Part shown: positions 31,353 through 42,606 of the stretch, piece after piece | How the letters are laid out: each line of letters opens with the position of its first letter | Position numbering within the stretch: the stretch's first letter is position 1 | Assembly: GCA_043228905.1 (NCBI GenBank) | Contig: JBHGNT010000008.1 | Span: 16,926,001 to 16,990,000 of the forward strand | Origin: Azolla caroliniana | Lineage: Eukaryota; Polypodiophyta | Length of the DNA stretch: 64,000 bases | Direction: 5' to 3' | The notes under the pieces: generated by a model | What the model saw: only the letters and a program-made list of their open reading frames with translations | What the model was told of the DNA's origin: nothing | Databases searched by the model: none | Position numbers and translations under genes: made by a program

Positions 31353-31806
31353 TGTTACGGGCATGACCATATAATATCCCGTGGTGAGAATGTACCATAG
31401 TATTCTATACACGTGGATAAAGTGCGAGGGTTAAACGAGAGTGTAAAGAAGGGGAGGATTACTTTTAATCCTCGGGATTGAGACAACCCATTAGGCCAAG
31501 TGTGAACTTGCCTGGGGGCCTTGGGTCTGGCTATAAATATGAGGCCTAACTACCCTCATTTCATCATCTCTTGACTATGTCGAGACACCGTTCTTGTGGT
31601 GGGTCAACTCTTGTAGTGAGCGCGCTAGCACCAGGTACGACTCGACGCCACGGGGGTGTATGGGATGTTGATCGAGGCTTGAGTCCATCTCGATCCCTTC
31701 GCTCAGGGGTGGTTAGGTGGATCAACACCCTTCTTTCTCTCTCTTGTCTTATTTATTTATCAATTAAATCCTTATCATATGCTTACATTAGTAGCTAGCT
31801 CTAACA
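31353..31806 (+). mobile_element. Gypsy LTR, probably solo, related to Gypsy-C
   Basis: This sequence starts TGTTACGGGCATGACC and ends CTCTAACA. It is collinear with the Gypsy-C LTRs over its whole length, including tataaatatgagg near 31533 and the region with GTACGACTCGACG. It is flanked by GATGG (31348-31352) and TATGG (31807-31811), a 4-of-5 match that suits an old solo LTR. Alternatively the following tggtgtcgag is a decayed primer site. Confidence 0.8.
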
Positions 31807-31811
31807 TATGG

Positions 31812-32171
31812 TGTCGAGGGGGAATATGGAAATCTTCTACTAATGCTAGCAGAGGTGGTTGATTCCTTATCAAGGACCTCGTAGTTGAAAGCTATCACAA
31901 GCTTTGCTCCATACTGAGATCATCAAAGTTTCAGTCGGGGATCACAGTATTTGACACATGGACATGGTAACAGAACAAATACTAGTAGAAGTTCATGACG
32001 ATATCAGCCATATTAGTTGCGAACTTCCATGGTAGTAGCTTATAATGGGTATATTGAACACAATAGCCTCTTTTACCTTGGATTCATTGTTTTCAATCAC
32101 GTCAATATTGCTCTGGTGGTGGAATGAATATAGTTCCAGTATTTCTACTGTGTAGTAATATATTGATATTG
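31812..32171. other. Unassigned sequence between two related gypsy LTRs
   Basis: No coding similarity or repeat was recognised. The last bases adjoin the target duplication of Gypsy-C. Confidence 0.45.
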
Positions 32172-32556
32172 GTACTTATTATAGATCTAGGTACTAAAGT
32201 AAGCTTAAGATAAGGATAAAGAAATGAAAGATAGAAAGGAGAAAGAGAAAGAAGGGTGCCGATCCACCCGACCACCCTCGAGCGAAGGGATCGAGACGGA
32301 CTTGAGCCTCGATCGGCGTCCCATACCACCGCCGTGGCGTCGAGTCGTACCTGGTGCTGGCGCGCTCGCTACAAGAGTTGACCCACCACACGAGCAGAGT
32401 CTCGATGTAGTCAAAAGATGATCAAATGAGGGTAGCTAGGCCTCTTATTTATAGCGATACCCAAGGCCCCTAGGCAAGTTCACACTTGACCTAATGGGTT
32501 GTCTCAATCCCGAGGATTAAAAGTAATCCTCCCCTTCTTTACACTCTCGTTTAACC

Positions 32557-33520
32557 CCATGGAGATTTACTATAATGTATATAACCCATTCGTAAATAGT
32601 CCTTGAGTTGCTTAGATACCTCATCTTCTTCGGATCGACTTAAGCGATACGGAGGTATACTTATTGGTGCAACACCAGGTACAATATCTATACGATGGTC
32701 TATATTACGTTTAGGAGGTAACCCATCAGGTAGTTCACTTGGAAAAACATCATGAAAATCATTTAAGATTTCATCAAGTTGTTGTTGTTCAAAATATGTT
32801 AATTGAATCGGGACATTATCGATATTGTAAACGTGAATGTCCGGATCAAGTACACAATAAAATAACGTAGAACAAGACAACTCGGATATTGATGGACACG
32901 AGGAAACAATCGAGAGGGATTGTTTTTTTACACATTGAATAAAATGCGTACAATCGTTCAGTACAAAAGAAATGGAATGACGAACCCAATCAATCAATAA
33001 AGAAGAGTTTTTATTATAAAACCAGGGATAACCCATTATTACATCGGTGGTACAAAGATTCATTACATGGAAGTCTACTTCCTCTATATAAGTATCAATA
33101 GAAATTCCTAATGAATGAATCGCCCCGTTGATGTATTGTACTCTTCCATCAACCAAGTGCACCGTGTAGGTGTGATCACTTACAGTGGGTTGGATTCCCC
33201 ATATCTGAACCAAACGAATCAAATAAAAATTGTACGGGAGATCCATTGATATACCCGTTTGCACGTAGTAAATCATTGGGACCCAATACATAGTGAGGGA
33301 AAGAACATTGACAATTACTTAAATGATGTGTATAGACCTGAAGGACATTAGGAATCTGACTTATGGTCTGCAGCTTTAGCTTTGTTGTTGTGCTCTTTCC
33401 GTTGGAGCTTTCGACATTGATATTTTGTATGACCCTTCTTTTTGCAGAATACACAAAAAGGATGTTGTCGCTTACAATCGCGATCCAGGAATTCGTTGGG
33501 TGTCTTGCGTTTCCCAACAA
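32557..33520 (-). pseudogene. Gypsy-C protease and RT start, truncated
   Basis: The minus strand encodes the aspartic-protease area (FLFDS near 33230, followed by a frameshift). Next come TDVIMGYPWF, the RT entry region with LPPKRNIDHRIDIVPG and PPYRLSRSEEDE, and the end at YSKSPWG. RT stops there because of the deletion into the LTR. It cannot give an active enzyme. Confidence 0.85.
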
Positions 33521-34292
33521 ATTGCGATTGCTTAGTCCCGGGCGCTTCGTTGGGTTTGTTATGGTCCTTCTTCGAAGTGCGTTGATAGCGAAGAACTATT
33601 TCAACGGCCTCTTCGAAGGATTTTGGATCCTTATCGTGCACTATCCAGTGATAGTCCAAATTGGGGATGCCATTGACAAAACAAGCTATCAACCAATTGT
33701 CCCCTTCTAGACCCGATTTTTGGATTTGGGTTCTAGCATGGTGAACATAGTATTCTAGCGAGGAAAATTTCCTGCTAGAGAGGTTCATTAAAGCTTGTGC
33801 TGCCTCGGGTCGAGAGGGAGGTTGCAGAAATTGGCCCTTAAAAACCGTGACAAAATCTGTCCAGGTATCGGGCAATTTCCCCATAGTACGGAGGCCACGC
33901 CACCAGGCGGCGGCCTTACCCCCGAGTTCTCGGTCGACATATGCAATCTTCGTACTATCTGGCGTGGGATAGAGCTCAAAATGAGACTCCCATCGTCCCA
34001 GCCATGTGCAGATTGCTTCTTCGGTTCTTTCCTTTCTGTCTCCCGTAAATGGCTTAACGACAAATGATGGTTCACCTTGTCGCTCATCAGGTGTATTAGT
34101 CTCACGTTGTAAACTAATGACACGTGCCTCAAGAGCACTCTAAGATTGCCGAAGTTCGGTCATCTGTTGAGCGGTGAAACTAAGGTATTGGGTTATTTGT
34201 GCCAAATACATCTCAGTGGACATTTGTCCAGGAGGATTCCCTTGAGTTCCTTCCGCTTGAGCGGATGACATCGGGTCGTTAATTTGAGCCAT
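33348..34292 (-). pseudogene. Gypsy-C gag with one premature stop
   Basis: The ATG at 34292 opens a frame with a short glutamine-rich N-terminus (MAQINDPMSS). A TAG at 34140-34142 (codon 51) interrupts it. The same frame continues through the gypsy gag region (GKAAAWWRGL, FKGQFLQPPS) and a CX2CX4HX4C zinc knuckle (CVFCKKKGHTKYQC, near 33425-33465), ending near 33348. Apart from the single nonsense codon it is open. Confidence 0.85.
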
Positions 34293-35969
34293 TAAAAATT
34301 ATTTCTGGAAAAGAAATAGGATAAGGTCAGAGATATAGTCATAACATCATGTCGTGATGTAAACATATCATGGGCGAGCATTAATCGATATCATTATCTC
34401 ACGTCAATACCCCTCTAGACGTATGAGATGAGGTTCAAGATCAGGTTACTATGGTAACACAAAGGTGTTTTAAAAACCATGGGGGTGACAAATAAATGTC
34501 TTTCCCTGATCTCTATATCGATTTTTTCATGGTGGCTCCCCGAGGCTCAACCATGTATGTTCGCGTCATGATTAGTTTATACACGAAAAAAAATGTTAAC
34601 AATAAACTATGTTTCGGTGCCCACATAAGTGGTTTCGGCTCTTTAAGTCCTATTACGAGGACCCCGAGGTGCACTTAGACCTTAAGTCTAAACATGTGTT
34701 ATAGTCATATGTATCAAGGATGTTGTATGGTCTTGGTCATATTTGAACTCGAGACCTCGAGAACAAATACATTAAACACTTGAGCCAACCAAGTAAGTTG
34801 CTCTTCTCGAATGCTTAATGTTTGATGCGTATAAGAGATATGCAAGGCAATTGATCATATATGTTTTTTTAAAAGAACATATATGTCAAGGGTCCTTATT
34901 TCGCCCTCATTTACCAAAACTATGTTGGTACGTTACCTAACCTCAAGTCTCGTAATTACGATGGCATACACCAAAGTGCAACCTAATGGTCAAGCCAAAT
35001 GAGCCCTTGTTTCGTAGTAGGCTCACGTGGGTCATCACATGGTCACGTCATTACGAATGCCTCTCGTAAGAACGAGCTCATGGTGGCATCGTATCCATGT
35101 AACGAGGGAGGGATGTTGGATACGTGCGTCATTGGAGCGACCTCACTTGAAGTGGGTCAAGCCCTACGTACTCAACATCATTTTGGCTATTGGCGTTTCT
35201 TTACGTAACGAAATCGAGGTCGTCAATGGGGTTATCAACAATAAAAAAATGTTGAAAAAGGGATGGTGACAACGCCATTCTCACAAAAATGTGAGGACGG
35301 CCACCAACATCCTTTTCCCGACCATGACAACTTTCGATATAATCACGTAATAACGAATATACACATATGTTTACTTATCACATATATACGATCAAATACG
35401 TATATATGTGACCACATATGCCTATATTAAACATATCGTTATAGTAAATAGCCACAAATGATGTGATCGAGATAAGTAATCGAGGTATATACCTCTACGC
35501 ACACGAAACATCCACAAATAAGAGATCATCGTAATACGCAATGGAGGTATTGACCTCTTACGCATACGAGACCAAACGCATATCGTTTACAACAAAACAA
35601 GGTATTAAACTCATACGCAAACGTAACATATGTTCGTGAACGTAATACGTAATTGAGGTATTAACCTCGTACGCATACAACACTCATCACATATTATTAA
35701 TATGTCAAACGAGGTATTGACCTCGTGCACATATGTAAACGTTTTAGATAATCAATTAAAGACCACTACAACATCATTGACTTAATGAAAAAAATTACAT
35801 ATAAACTAAACACATGATTAGATGGGAGAAGAGAGAATAGAAAGAAAAATTATGGAAAGAGTTACCGAAGTTCTTTGTTGATCGTTGTCTGGATCAAGGC
35901 CAACCGCACAACGATCGATCATCATCAATCAAAAGACAAATGAAAAACAAAGAAACATTAGTACAAAAA
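34293..35969 (-). other. Long 5' leader of Gypsy-C
   Basis: About 1.7 kb lie between primer site and gag with no long reading frame. From about 35340 to 35740 the sequence repeats motifs around ACGCATA, ACATATG and GAGGTATTGACCTC. A weak tRNA-like stretch occurs near 34735-34805. No gene was recognised. Confidence 0.5.
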
Positions 35970-35981
35970 TCTGATACCAAA

Positions 35982-36423
35982 TATTATAGATCTAGGTACT
36001 AAAGTAAGCTTAAGATAAGGATAAAGAAATGAAAGATAGAAAGGAGAAAGAGAAAGAAGGGTGCCGATCCACCCGACCACCCCCGAGCGAAGGGATCGAG
36101 ACGGACTCGAGCCTCGATCGGCGTCCCATACCACCGCCGTGGCGTCAAGTCGTACCTGGTGCTGGCGCGCTCGCTACAAGAGTTGACCCACCACACGAGC
36201 AGAGTCTCGATGTAGTCAAAAGATGATCAAATGAGGGTAGCTAGGCCTCTTATTTATAGCGATACCCAAGGCCCCCAGGCAAGTTCACACTTGACCTAAT
36301 GGGTTGTCTCAATCCCGAGGATTAAAAGTAATCCTCCCCTTCTTTACACTCTCGTTTAACCCTCACACTTATCCACTATGGTAAATTCTTACCACGGGAT
36401 ATTATATGGTCATGCTCGTAACA
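35982..36423 (-). repeat. 5' LTR of Gypsy-C
   Basis: This complete 442-bp LTR begins TGTTACGAGC on the minus strand and ends CTATAATA. Its end is fixed by the target duplication, the left LTR end and the primer site. A TATA box (CTATAAATAAGAGG, rc of about 36244-36260) is present. The terminal dinucleotide is TA in both LTRs instead of the usual CA. Confidence 0.88.
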
Positions 36424-36497
36424 GTACTCTTTAGTAGTTGTTTGCTATGTCTATTTAACCTTGGAAATTCCAAGTGGTGTCCATTGCTTCCTGCAAG

Positions 36498-36835
36498 TTT
36501 GAAAATGTGAATGTGTTATTGGGCCATTTTTTCTTGTGTTGGTGGATGATCCATAGGTAGTAGTATTCCATGGTATAAAGTCAAAGAAGCAAGTAAATGT
36601 CCAAATTATGAAAGTTAACTTTACATGGAACATGAGTGAGTTGCATACTATTGTGAATAGAGTGAGTGAATGAGTTTGAAAATGTGAATGTGTCATTGTG
36701 TCATTTCTTCTTGTGTTGGCTCATGATCCATAGGTAGAGTATTCCATGGTATAAAGTCAAAGAATAAAGAAAAAGCCCAAATTATGAGAGTTAACTTTAC
36801 TTGGAACATGAGTGAGTTGCATATTAAAGTGACAA
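36498..36835. repeat. Tandem duplication with a 177-bp unit
   Basis: The unit at 36498-36674 is repeated from 36675 to about 36835 with many substitutions and small indels. Both begin TTTGAAAATGTGAATGTG and contain GATCCATAGGTAG. A third partial copy begins near 36840. No coding content was seen. Confidence 0.85.
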
Positions 36836-36950
36836 TCAAACATAGCCCAAATTGTAAGAGCTAACTTTACTTGAATAAAAGTGTTAAGGGCTCGATGCGG
36901 ATTAGAAGGAACATAGCGTAAAAGATCTACAACTGCAAAAGATGAGAATT

Positions 36951-37577
36951 TGTTGGCGTACGAGAGTATGATCCGGAGGCGGAGGTGTTGATCGGGAAGA
37001 GTTAATGTCGGATAATAACATTATGTTATAGATAAATATATTAAGGAAGTGACGGATCCTGATAGTTGTACCGATCTGGATCCGCACTATTTTGTATTCG
37101 GTAGCCGGATGAGGCATCGTTTTGTATCATTTATCGGATGCCTATATAAAGGATCCGGATGGATTGTAATGGACACGAAAGTAATGCAAGTTGAAATATT
37201 GTTTGTCTATTCTATTGCCTATCATGTGATCTCTTGTGTACTTACCGTATGTGCTATAATTCATTATCTTACACGTGTAATTGAGTGATAGATATGTTGT
37301 ATGTGCTCCGGAAAGTAACTGGATATGGATAAGTGTCTGAGTGAGAATCACAATCCATACCTTTGACCACCCCTTTGGATACGTATTCCGGAAGGGAATT
37401 TACCCTATGTTAGCGGCTAAGTCCAGCCCAAGAGTAACATAGTTTTGAGGATCGATACAAATATATGGATCCGTCATTTCCTTAATAGTATTTATCTATA
37501 ACATAATATTATTATCCGACATTACTCTTCTCGGTCCACACCTCCGCCTCCGGATCATACTCTCATAGGCCACAACA
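36951..37577. repeat. Inverted repeat: about 109-bp arms around a 410-bp core
   Basis: The left arm (36951-37059) and right arm (37469-37577) are inverted copies sharing GAGAGTATGATCCGGAGGCG and the inner TGTCGGATAATAA. The core has a TATA-like cctatataaagg at about 37141. A purine-rich stretch (GGGAAGAGTTAA) precedes TGTCGG, as a polypurine tract precedes an LTR. So this may be two LTR-retrotransposon 3' ends facing each other rather than a DNA transposon. No direct target repeats flank the arms. Confidence 0.75.
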
Positions 37578-39148
37578 CATGGCACATCCGTGGGCCAATG
37601 CATTACACGTCGAACCCACAAGTCAGCTCCTTCATTCTTCTTCAAGTTGTGAAACTATGATATAATAATTGTGGAAGCTAAGTGACTATCTAGGGAGAAG
37701 TGGTGGTGCTTGCCATTCTATTTTTATTTGGCAAATGAGCTCTTGAAAGCTGTAAAAAGAAGTGAGCTCATTATCAACTATAAAAAGAAGTGAGCAATTC
37801 GCCAAGATACATGGGGGACCTATGATGACAACATTGTTAATTCTTTGGCTAACGGAATATGTCAAGAGGAGACCATTCTTTGACTTGTATTTCCACAAAT
37901 CAGCTAGTATTTGCTTGCAATATTGTTTGAGTTACAAAATCACTCTCCAAGCAAAGTCATGGATATGTGTATTCAAGCTATTTTGAACTAGACAAGCATT
38001 AAATAAATAACTCTTTTGACGTTCTATAAAGACCTATTTGGTTGTATCATGTTACCAAAATGGTTCAAGGGGATTCCACCTAAAATTCTCGCATGCATTC
38101 TTGGCTAAGAAATCAATGATAGAAAATTTGATTACACTATCATAGCAATCCATGTATAGGCCGCTTTACAAATTTCCAATACATCAACTTTTCATCTTTT
38201 CAAGTTCTCAACTTGCTTGATCTTTGGCAAGAATATTGCGCATTAGGGAATATCTAAGATGGAGAATAATCTTATTTGGAATGTCATAAGTGAATTATGG
38301 AAAGAAGCATCTTAAGAGTTATAGAAAAACAAATGTTCAATCCGGCAACTAAAGCATAAGTCCACTTGCATCAATCAAAGTTTGCAAATGTTTAGTTATA
38401 TACTAGGGCACAAAACTACGGTCAATCACATATCGTTAAGTGTTTGATGATGACAATTTTACACCTTTTAGACTATTATGGCACCATGAACACATTTAGT
38501 AATTAAGGTGTTGAATTCAATACCACTATTACGACCCCTTAAATGTAAATGAAATGTAAAGTGACTACATACCCTAAACCAAACGTCGAAACCCTAAAAA
38601 AGAAAGAAGTCGAAGAAGAAGAAACAAAAAAGAAAGAATTCAAAGAAGAAAAAGAATCAAACCATAAACCTAACAAACCTTACAAATAACTCTAATCACT
38701 ACCCTATTTACTTTTGCTTTGTTAACTTGCTACTTTATTCTTTATTACTATTAATTTTTTGAGAGTCGGCTCCTACCCAAAGTTGGTCAGGCTCCTAGTG
38801 ACAGAGGTTGTCAACTTTTTATCCACATCGGACGGTACGGATCGCACGTGCCCTCAGTTGAGCAACCTGCACTGTCTGTGCCCGCGATTACCTCCCTTGC
38901 CCTCTTTAATATTTGGTAGTAGTTAGACACGAGCATGTATTTATGTGTGGTATGTATGTATGTATGTATGTATGTGATGCAACGTGTCTATTATGACACA
39001 AATCATTAATAGGGTTGGCGAGGGAATCGCGGCCCTGGATGGTGCAAGTTGCTCGAAGCATGGCGCGTGAGATCTACACCATCCAATTTGGATAATAAAA
39101 AAATGTGCGACCAAAAATGTTGTCAGAGGTCCCGAACTCTGAGTCCTT
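37578..39148. other. Unassigned AT-rich sequence with a GTAT microsatellite
   Basis: No gene recognised. A purine-rich GAAGAA tract lies at about 38590-38655 and a short (GTAT)n run at about 38950-38974. Small open stretches have no recognisable domains. Confidence 0.5.
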
Positions 39149-39300
39149 GGTCGCCCAACCCTATCAAAGGTCACCCAACTACCTATTATGGTCACCCAAC
39201 CTACCTATTGTGGTCACCCAACCTACATATTGTGGTTGTCCAACCTAACTAAAGTGGTTGCCCAACCGAGTTTTAATGTGGCCATGTAGTCGCCCAACCT
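39149..39300. repeat. 22-bp tandem repeats around TGGTCACCCAAC
   Basis: Five to six imperfect copies of a unit like CTACCTATTGTGGTCACCCAAC lie between about 39151 and 39266, decaying to the right. The motif is non-coding as far as I can see. Confidence 0.8.
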
Positions 39301-40014
39301 TTTAACCGACGACTATAAAACCTTGAAACTTGTCATTATCTCTCAATTTTTCAAACGAGATTGACACGTATTTTTGTCGGGAAAGTGATTTTTCTTCAGA
39401 CGGCTTGCAATCGACATTCCCAACAATCATTTCTACGATCGGTGCCCTACTATTTCCTAGGTATGTATTTGTGTTTGTCTCTACATTTTCAGAATTTTGT
39501 TTTTAATGTGGTTGGCTTTTTTATGTCAAGGGATTAGGGTTTGGGAGAAGGTTTTGGTTGAGATTATGATTTTAATGTGATATTATGGCTTCATATTAGA
39601 ATGATAGGGAGAAGGTTTAGGTTTTAGCATGATATTATGATTGTACAAACGGTTAGGGTTTGGTTGATATAGTGAATAGGTTTATTCTTAGAAACGGTTT
39701 ACAAACTTTTTAGAACATGTTTATTGATATGTGATCTTAGAATATTAATGGTTTGCGGTTGGAGCGTCAATCTTTTTGTCAATCTTTATGTCAATCTTGA
39801 TATTAGCTTGATATTGATTATTAATGGTTTACGGTTGATATTATGATTTTAGTGCTTGGTATTAGAATGTGGCCCAAGTTTAGCTCATTGATCATTGAAT
39901 AGACTTGCAAAAACTTATTAATTATTAATGGTTTACGGTTTAATGCTTTGCTTGATTAAAGTTAATATTGTGTGTGTTTGAGTATTAAATTGAGAAAATG
40001 TTTGATTACTTAAG
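39301..40014. other. Unassigned AT-rich sequence with short repeats
   Basis: The phrase ATTAATGGTTTACGGTT and related phrases about dattatgattttaatg recur several times between 39550 and 39935. No gene was recognised. Confidence 0.45.
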
Positions 40015-40452
40015 TTGAAGGTTAGGGTTGTTTTGAGGTACGACTCTATTCCTGTTGAACTCCAACTTGAAATGGAGGCAGAGTTCATGGCACGATTTAT
40101 GGACCACGAGATGGCCACCTACTATTTCAAAAAGGATGAACAGTTGAAGATGATGAAGAAGAAGATTGCATCCAGTTTGGATTCTTATGTAAGTATGAGC
40201 GAGGATTTCATTCTTGATATGTGTTTAAGGGTTTATTGGCAGAATTCAGATAATAACACGTGTCTTATTGTGGTGAAACAATGTAAGAAGGCGGGGATAT
40301 CCACCGAAGAGGGTGGTGTGTCCACTAATGTGGGTGAGGCTCTAAACCCATCCGAGGGTGGTGTGTCCACTAATGTGGGTGAGGCTCTAAACCCATCCGA
40401 GGGTGGTGTGTCCACTCCACTGAGACGGAAATGGCCAAAGATGCCAGTCTGA
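40015..40452 (+). CDS. Unknown ORF with 15-residue tandem repeats, probably transposon-derived
   Basis: This open frame of 145 codons has no recognised domain. The first 80 residues are charged and possibly helical. The end holds two full and one partial copy of the 15-residue unit EGGVSTNVGEALNPS, encoded by an exact 45-bp repeat (40309-40353, 40354-40398, partial to about 40416). A basic tail follows. It lies upstream of, and on the same strand as, a broken Ulp1-type protease, so it may be another piece of the same transposon gene. The start codon is uncertain, because the true gene may begin earlier or be spliced. Confidence 0.4.
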   Translation: MKVRVVLRYDSIPVELQLEMEAEFMARFMDHEMATYYFKKDEQLKMMKKKIASSLDSYVSMSEDFILDMCLRVYWQNSDNNTCLIVVKQCKKAGISTEEGGVSTNVGEALNPSEGGVSTNVGEALNPSEGGVSTPLRRKWPKMPV

Positions 40453-40839
40453 CGGAATGAGGCCGAGTCAAGCACTAATGTTGTCCCCCTAACATCAAAT
40501 TTAGATACGTTGCATTAGATGTGGCCACAATACAAATTGAGCATGCCAAGGCCATCAGATTGTGGATCCAAACACTTTTCCAGGTTGTTTTTCTGTGAAA
40601 TATAAATTTGTATCCTCTTAAAAGACATTGAGTGTGAGATTTTTACTCAATCTACATGTTTCTATGCATACAAGAACCAGATGACCTGCCAATGACTCGA
40701 TATGGTCGTTGATGTTATAGAGTTAGATGTTGAGACCATGTGCAAGGATGGAGAAATGGCATCAACATGGATGATGACATTATTCACGTTGTTTATGGAG
40801 TACTTGCTACCAATCCAGGTGACAAAATGATACACCATC
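40453..40839 (+). other. Sequence between the repeat ORF and the Ulp1-like region
   Basis: No clear reading frame. It may contain introns or decayed coding sequence of the same transposon. Confidence 0.35.
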
Positions 40840-41240
40840 GTCGACCCACTATGGGTATAGCTACACAAGCAAACGGCGAAGGGGCAAGCCATCCTTGGGA
40901 AGGTGGCCAAACGTGATTTTATCTTCATTCAAATTGTGGTTCAGGGCCATTAGGTGTTGTGGACAAAGACACGACAGAAAGTTTATAAGCTGACCAACAA
41001 AGTAGTCTTCTGCGATCCACTAAACAATGCGGCGACCGGCAACATGCAGAGTCTTGCATAGATTGCGATTCAGACAATTTCATCTGAATCCTCAAACTAC
41101 ACCATTGTGTCTAAGGGTCGACATCATGTATTGCACATCCCAACTCAGCCAAATGGTTGGGATTGTGGCTTTTACGTGATGAAGACTATATATACAATTG
41201 TTGGTCGAGGAGTTCTTACGAGGTTGGATATCTCCACATT
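40840..41240 (+). pseudogene. Ulp1/C48-type cysteine protease domain, broken
   Basis: The translated frame contains the C48 peptidase signature: a His (codon 40948-40950), the Asp region (FCDPLNN), and the Gln/Cys motif QPNGWDCGFYV with the catalytic Cys codon at 41164-41166. Stops interrupt it at 40951-40953, right after the His where this family usually has Trp, and at 41059-41061. Ulp1-type domains process SUMO in host proteins and are also carried by plant Mutator-like and related DNA transposons. With no intact host-gene structure around it, a transposon origin is more likely. It is not functional as it stands. Confidence 0.75.
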
Positions 41241-41385
41241 TTGTAAGTGTAGTTGCAAATGTCTTATTCATGTGGTTTTTGTATAGTTGTGTTCTTATAC
41301 ATACTATAGTTAATTACATCGAGTCTGTCTTAAATTTTTAATTAATCACATTTTGTATTCCGATTAATCACTAACAGAGGCAGAA

Positions 41386-41760
41386 GTGATCGAGATGAAT
41401 CCAAATGATGTTGATTTGATCATGTCCTTGTATGACTCTAAAGATGGTTATACGTCCCCATACTCCGCAACTATCGACAAAGAGTTGAATTCGTCTGCAT
41501 TCAACGAAGTGTTGGCGTGGCCTACATCAAACGAAGACCGTGAGTCATGGTTATATGAATGGGAGGAGGAGGAGGTTGATCCCTTCATGTACTATTCGGC
41601 CAGGTATTTTGTGTTCACAAGAGGTACATACGATTTAATGCATAAAGATTTATCGGGTGAAGTTAAGGTAACATTTGAAACATTAAGCGCGGTCACAAGG
41701 GTTGAACCTCTAAATCTACAAGCACATGTGGAGGTGCATGAAGAGTTGTCTTTTTCTTAG
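41386..41760 (+). CDS. Unknown ORF downstream of the Ulp1-like region
   Basis: The 124-codon frame (MIEMNPNDVDLIM at the start) is acidic in the middle (EWEEEEVDPF). No domain was recognised. Same strand as the Ulp1-like remnant, 150-220 bases on, so possibly a further exon or gene of the same element. Confidence 0.35.
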   Translation: MIEMNPNDVDLIMSLYDSKDGYTSPYSATIDKELNSSAFNEVLAWPTSNEDRESWLYEWEEEEVDPFMYYSARYFVFTRGTYDLMHKDLSGEVKVTFETLSAVTRVEPLNLQAHVEVHEELSFS

Positions 41761-41836
41761 AAATGAGAATGCGATATACCTTAAGGCACCGCCTCATATT
41801 TAGGTTACCTACATAGAGAATTGGAGGGAGGTAGTA

Positions 41837-42160
41837 TTGGTGTCACATTGTGGCGCATCGCATCGCCCATTACCGGGTACTCTAAAAGAGTTAAAGAGAC
41901 TTTGGTCCAATGACCTTCGTGGCCATGGGATCCCTAGTGTGTATGTCAAAGCACTGGTTAACCAATGTGGTTGTCAAGTTGTGTCGAGGTTAACTCCATC
42001 TAACATGGAGGGAACAAGTGTCGTGAAATATAAAAAGTCTAGACCCATAGAAGTGATTGAGATAAAGGCCCATAAGGTAGATGATACGCTCACAGATGTT
42101 CAAAAGAGGCATCACACACGCTTCCGTATAGATGTTCAAAAGGGGTGCACGTGTGACTAG
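41837..42160 (+). CDS. Unknown ORF, possibly part of the same transposon
   Basis: The 107-codon frame is rich in Lys, Arg and Val and contains three Cys in QCGCQ and GCTC-like positions. No family was recognised. It is cut off shortly before the solo LTR at 42220. Confidence 0.3.
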   Translation: MVSHCGASHRPLPGTLKELKRLWSNDLRGHGIPSVYVKALVNQCGCQVVSRLTPSNMEGTSVVKYKKSRPIEVIEIKAHKVDDTLTDVQKRHHTRFRIDVQKGCTCD

Positions 42161-42219
42161 GTATGTTGGTCACTCAGTCGGTGTGCCCATACGGCAATAT
42201 CCGTGCACCCTCTTCTTCT

Positions 42220-42606
42220 TGTAGAAAGTAGCGTGCGGAAGCAAGTATGAAGACAAAACAGAGGAAGGAAACTCAGGTTCAATGGAGAGCTTAGGCTTAC
42301 ACGGTATATGCGGGAGAGACAGAGAGAGAAACACAAAAAACTATATTCAACAATAATACTCAATCTCTGTACATAAGACGTGCTCAGTGAACACTTTTAT
42401 ACAAGCCCTAGAAGGACTGACCGAAGTATTGACAGTACTTCAATGCTCATCAAGAGCCCCTACACTAACTCCCAAATATATTCCTCACGGAATATCTTTC
42501 CTAACGACCTCCCGGTTTATGTACTCGGCCTAACCGATCGGTCCCAACCGATCCGGTTCTCGGCTTCTTCAGCCGATCCGGCCGATGTTGAGCTTGTCTC
42601 TCAACA
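42220..42606 (-). mobile_element. Solo copia LTR (387 bp) with target duplication CTTCT
   Basis: A complete LTR on the minus strand begins TGTTGAGAGACAAGCTCAAC (42606) and ends TTTCTACA (42220). The 5-bp flanks are both CTTCT (42215-42219 and 42607-42611). It belongs to the Copia-5 family, with the GTTGAG/CTCAAC inverted repeat at its start. No internal sequence adjoins. Confidence 0.93.

Larger units (their letters stand above)
32177..36423 (-). mobile_element. Gypsy-C: deleted gypsy element with target duplication GTACT
   Basis: GTACT lies at 32172-32176 and 36424-36428. The right LTR (5', 35982-36423, 442 bp) begins TGTTACGAGC and ends ATAATA. The left LTR (3', 32177 to about 32556) has lost its first part. 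Between them are a primer site (rc of 35970-35979), a long leader, gag, protease and the beginning of RT. RT stops at KSPWG, fused to the middle of the 3' LTR, so most of RT plus RNase H, integrase and purine tract are deleted. The LTRs differ at several positions. The intact target duplication shows the deletion stayed within the element. Confidence 0.9.

Noticed and set aside
34735-34805. tRNA gene or SINE on the minus strand in the Gypsy-C leader
   Set aside because: A-box-like TTGGCTCAAGTG is present, but the B-box candidate (GAGTTCAAATATG) departs from consensus and no cloverleaf is evident.
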